This document shows, in pieces, positions 31,074 through 32,066 of a stretch of DNA of 32,066 nt. Location of the stretch: positions 1-32,066 of the forward strand of contig JAFGED010000064.1 of the NCBI GenBank assembly GCA_016931785.1, in the 5' to 3' direction. The first letter of the stretch is position 1, and every line of letters begins with the position of its first letter. Origin of the DNA: Anaerolineae bacterium. Its GTDB lineage: Bacteria > Chloroflexota > Anaerolineae > B4-G1. The notes beneath the pieces were generated by a model. That model saw only the letters and a program-made list of their open reading frames with translations. It made no database searches and was not told the DNA's origin. The position numbers and the translations under genes were made by a program.

Positions 31074-31949
31074 TTACAGCCGGGGCAATACAATTTCCTT
31101 CTGCGCCTGGTACTTGCCCTTCTTGTCGGCGTAGGAGGTCTCGCACTCCACGTCCCCTTCGAAGAAGAGCACCTGCGCGATGCCCTCGTTGGCATAGATC
31201 TTGGCAGGCAGCGGCGTGGTGTTGCTGATCTCCAGCGTGACGTAGCCCTCCCACTCCGGCTCGAAGGGCGTCACGTTCACGATGATGCCGCAGCGTGCGT
31301 AGGTGGATTTGCCCACGCAGACCGTCAGCGTGGTCCGGGGCACGCGAAAGTACTCCACGGTGCGGCTCAGCGCAAACGAGTTGGGCGGGATAACGCACAC
31401 ATCGCCCTTGAAATCGACGAAGGAATCGGCATCGAAATGCTTGGGGTCGACGACGATCGACTTGCTTGACTTTAGCTCGGCCAGAGCGCGCGAGGCCATG
31501 TCTCGGCGGTGCGTCAGGTACGGCCACACCTGCGAAAGGATGTACTGCACGTCGGCGGCCTTGCTCACCACCAACTCGCTTCGCCCATCGCCGGGATCTC
31601 GCAGCAAGCCCGTGCCAATCGTCGCATGCAGCCGCTCCAACATCTGCCAATCGTCACCGGCGACGACGAGCGCCAGATTGGGGCGATCCTGCTGCCCCAA
31701 GGTCGTGTAGCCGACCTGCGCCCTGGCATCCAAAACGCCAGCCACGTAGGCGCACTGCACGTCGGAAAGCTTGGCCGCCGTGACCTCGGGCTGGAATATC
31801 TTGAACTCGTCAGCCACGCGGATATCGTAACCGTAGGACGAGAGCCCATAGGAAATGACGCCATCGCGCACCTGCCCATCCACGAACGGCTCGATCATGC
31901 GGTGCTCCAAAGCCATCTTGCGAATCCAGCTATCAGACTTGAGACCCAT
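31074..31949 (-). CDS. dcd: dCTP deaminase interrupted in frame by a LAGLIDADG-like domain
   Basis: Deaminates dCTP to dUTP, feeding thymidylate synthesis. Most Dcd proteins have about 175-195 residues; this one has 291. Residues 1-53 and 163-291 together (182) form a complete Dcd: [32 protein letters not shown], the active-site GKSTYAR (213-219) and E240 in [19 protein letters not shown] are intact. Residues 54-162 are extra and read as a homing-endonuclease domain (separate entry). The start at 31949 has AAGGAG 8 nt upstream and begins [10 protein letters not shown], as in Dcd; longer frames run through the terminal repeat. No frameshift or stop interrupts the insertion, so a single long protein is expected. 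Confidence 0.93.
   Translation of the reverse strand: MGLKSDSWIRKMALEHRMIEPFVDGQVRDGVISYGLSSYGYDIRVADEFKIFQPEVTAAKLSDVQCAYVAGVLDARAQVGYTTLGQQDRPNLALVVAGDDWQMLERLHATIGTGLLRDPGDGRSELVVSKAADVQYILSQVWPYLTHRRDMASRALAELKSSKSIVVDPKHFDADSFVDFKGDVCVIPPNSFALSRTVEYFRVPRTTLTVCVGKSTYARCGIIVNVTPFEPEWEGYVTLEISNTTPLPAKIYANEGIAQVLFFEGDVECETSYADKKGKYQAQKEIVLPRL
31464..31790 (-). other. Inserted LAGLIDADG homing-endonuclease-like domain within dcd
   Basis: Encodes Dcd residues 54-162. The segment has the order of a single LAGLIDADG unit: the helix motif [12 protein letters not shown] (68-79) in place of YLAGLIDADGSI; then [20 protein letters not shown] (a beta strand and the usual LL-E-L helix); a GTGLL turn; strand [11 protein letters not shown]; and the [21 protein letters not shown] helix, matching the LL-xIxPYL-xxKrxQaxlal ending common in the family. 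In the motif the catalytic acid is R75 and the following Gly is Ala, so nuclease activity is probably lost. No Cys/Ser at the left boundary and no His-Asn plus Cys/Ser/Thr at the right, so no intein splicing signals. Confidence 0.75.
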
Positions 31950-31977
31950 ACGGCAAACTCCTTGATCAAGATCGAAA

Positions 31978-32066
31978 GTAACTACTCGGGCTATTCGCCC
32001 GAGCAGTCTCCCTCGCTCGAAAAAGGGAGAGATGGGGGTTTGGAGAGCGGCTTCGCCGCTCTCCAA
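31978..32066. repeat. Palindromic repeat element, right copy (partial), inverted relative to 1-88
   Basis: Reverse complement of the element at 1-88, with a few substitutions. It contains an 11-bp stem-loop with one G-U pair at about 31983-32009 (intact here, degraded at the left end), the polypurine AAAAAGGGAGAGATGGGGG, and a perfect 12-bp hairpin with TTC loop at 32040-32066 that ends exactly on the last base of the window. It lies immediately upstream of dcd. The outer flank is missing. Confidence 0.85.

Noticed and set aside
31464-31790. Intein in dcd
   Set aside because: The insert lacks Cys/Ser/Ala at its start, the B-block histidine and the His-Asn plus nucleophile ending, so there is no splicing domain; only the LAGLIDADG-like part remains.
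1-32066. Circular replicon inferred from the 25-base terminal identity
   Set aside because: The shared 25 bases are a palindrome present in an inverted repeat element, so identity at the ends follows from the repeat. There are no replication or partition genes, and the content is ordinary chromosomal.

Overview
The window looks like a chromosomal piece of a member of the Chloroflexota, most likely Anaerolineae-like. The grounds are GC-rich DNA, lipoproteins with Pro/Thr-rich linkers, TPR plus zinc-ribbon plus membrane proteins, a short double-CxxC zinc-ribbon protein, archaeal-type ApgM, a stand-alone GMP-synthase ATPase subunit, PurO-type IMP cyclohydrolase and a split glycine-decarboxylase P protein. 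This is inference from family resemblance, not a computed taxonomy. No phage, plasmid, CRISPR or insertion-sequence genes were seen, and one tRNA (Val, UAC) is present.

Layout. 1-5091 (+): threonine synthase, Nudix hydrolase, PurO, CPBP membrane protease and an MFS exporter, closely packed. 5149-7099 (+): a 5'-truncated URO-D family remnant and a GH29 alpha-L-fucosidase. 7163-12174 (+): TIM-barrel isomerase, ApgM, GMP-synthase ATPase subunit, a lipoprotein and aspartate aminotransferase. 12266-16051 (+): a polar amino-acid ABC transporter with its own consensus promoter, then a TPR/zinc-ribbon/Yip1-like protein. 16062-20304: an orphan amino-acid-binding lipoprotein (-) divergent from a GAF-PAS-class III cyclase translationally coupled to a processive GT2 glycosyltransferase (+). 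20286-22446: small zinc-ribbon protein (-), EamA transporter (-), 2[4Fe-4S] ferredoxin (+). 22677-26968 (-): gcvH, gcvPA, gcvPB and a PHP phosphoesterase. 27099-31949 (-): dcd, tRNA-Val, a MurF-Alr fusion and a zinc-ribbon protein.

Functional threads are amino-acid metabolism (Thr, Asp, Gly, amino-acid uptake), the last purine steps (PurO, GMP synthase), dCTP deamination feeding dUTP/dTTP supply, cell-wall D-Ala supply, and nucleotide-second-messenger signalling coupled to a polysaccharide synthase.

The most unusual gene is the dCTP deaminase at the right end. It is split in frame by about 109 residues that read as a LAGLIDADG homing-endonuclease domain with a decayed catalytic motif and no intein splice residues. 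A second theme is a set of heptamer tandem arrays (period 7 bp) at gene junctions and inside genes; they supply a signal-peptide core, a start codon, a C-terminus and an internal loop. A third theme is GC-rich palindromic elements. Arms of one family lie at both window ends in opposite orientation, and the first and last 25 bases are identical, so the window may be a contig that stops in repeats.
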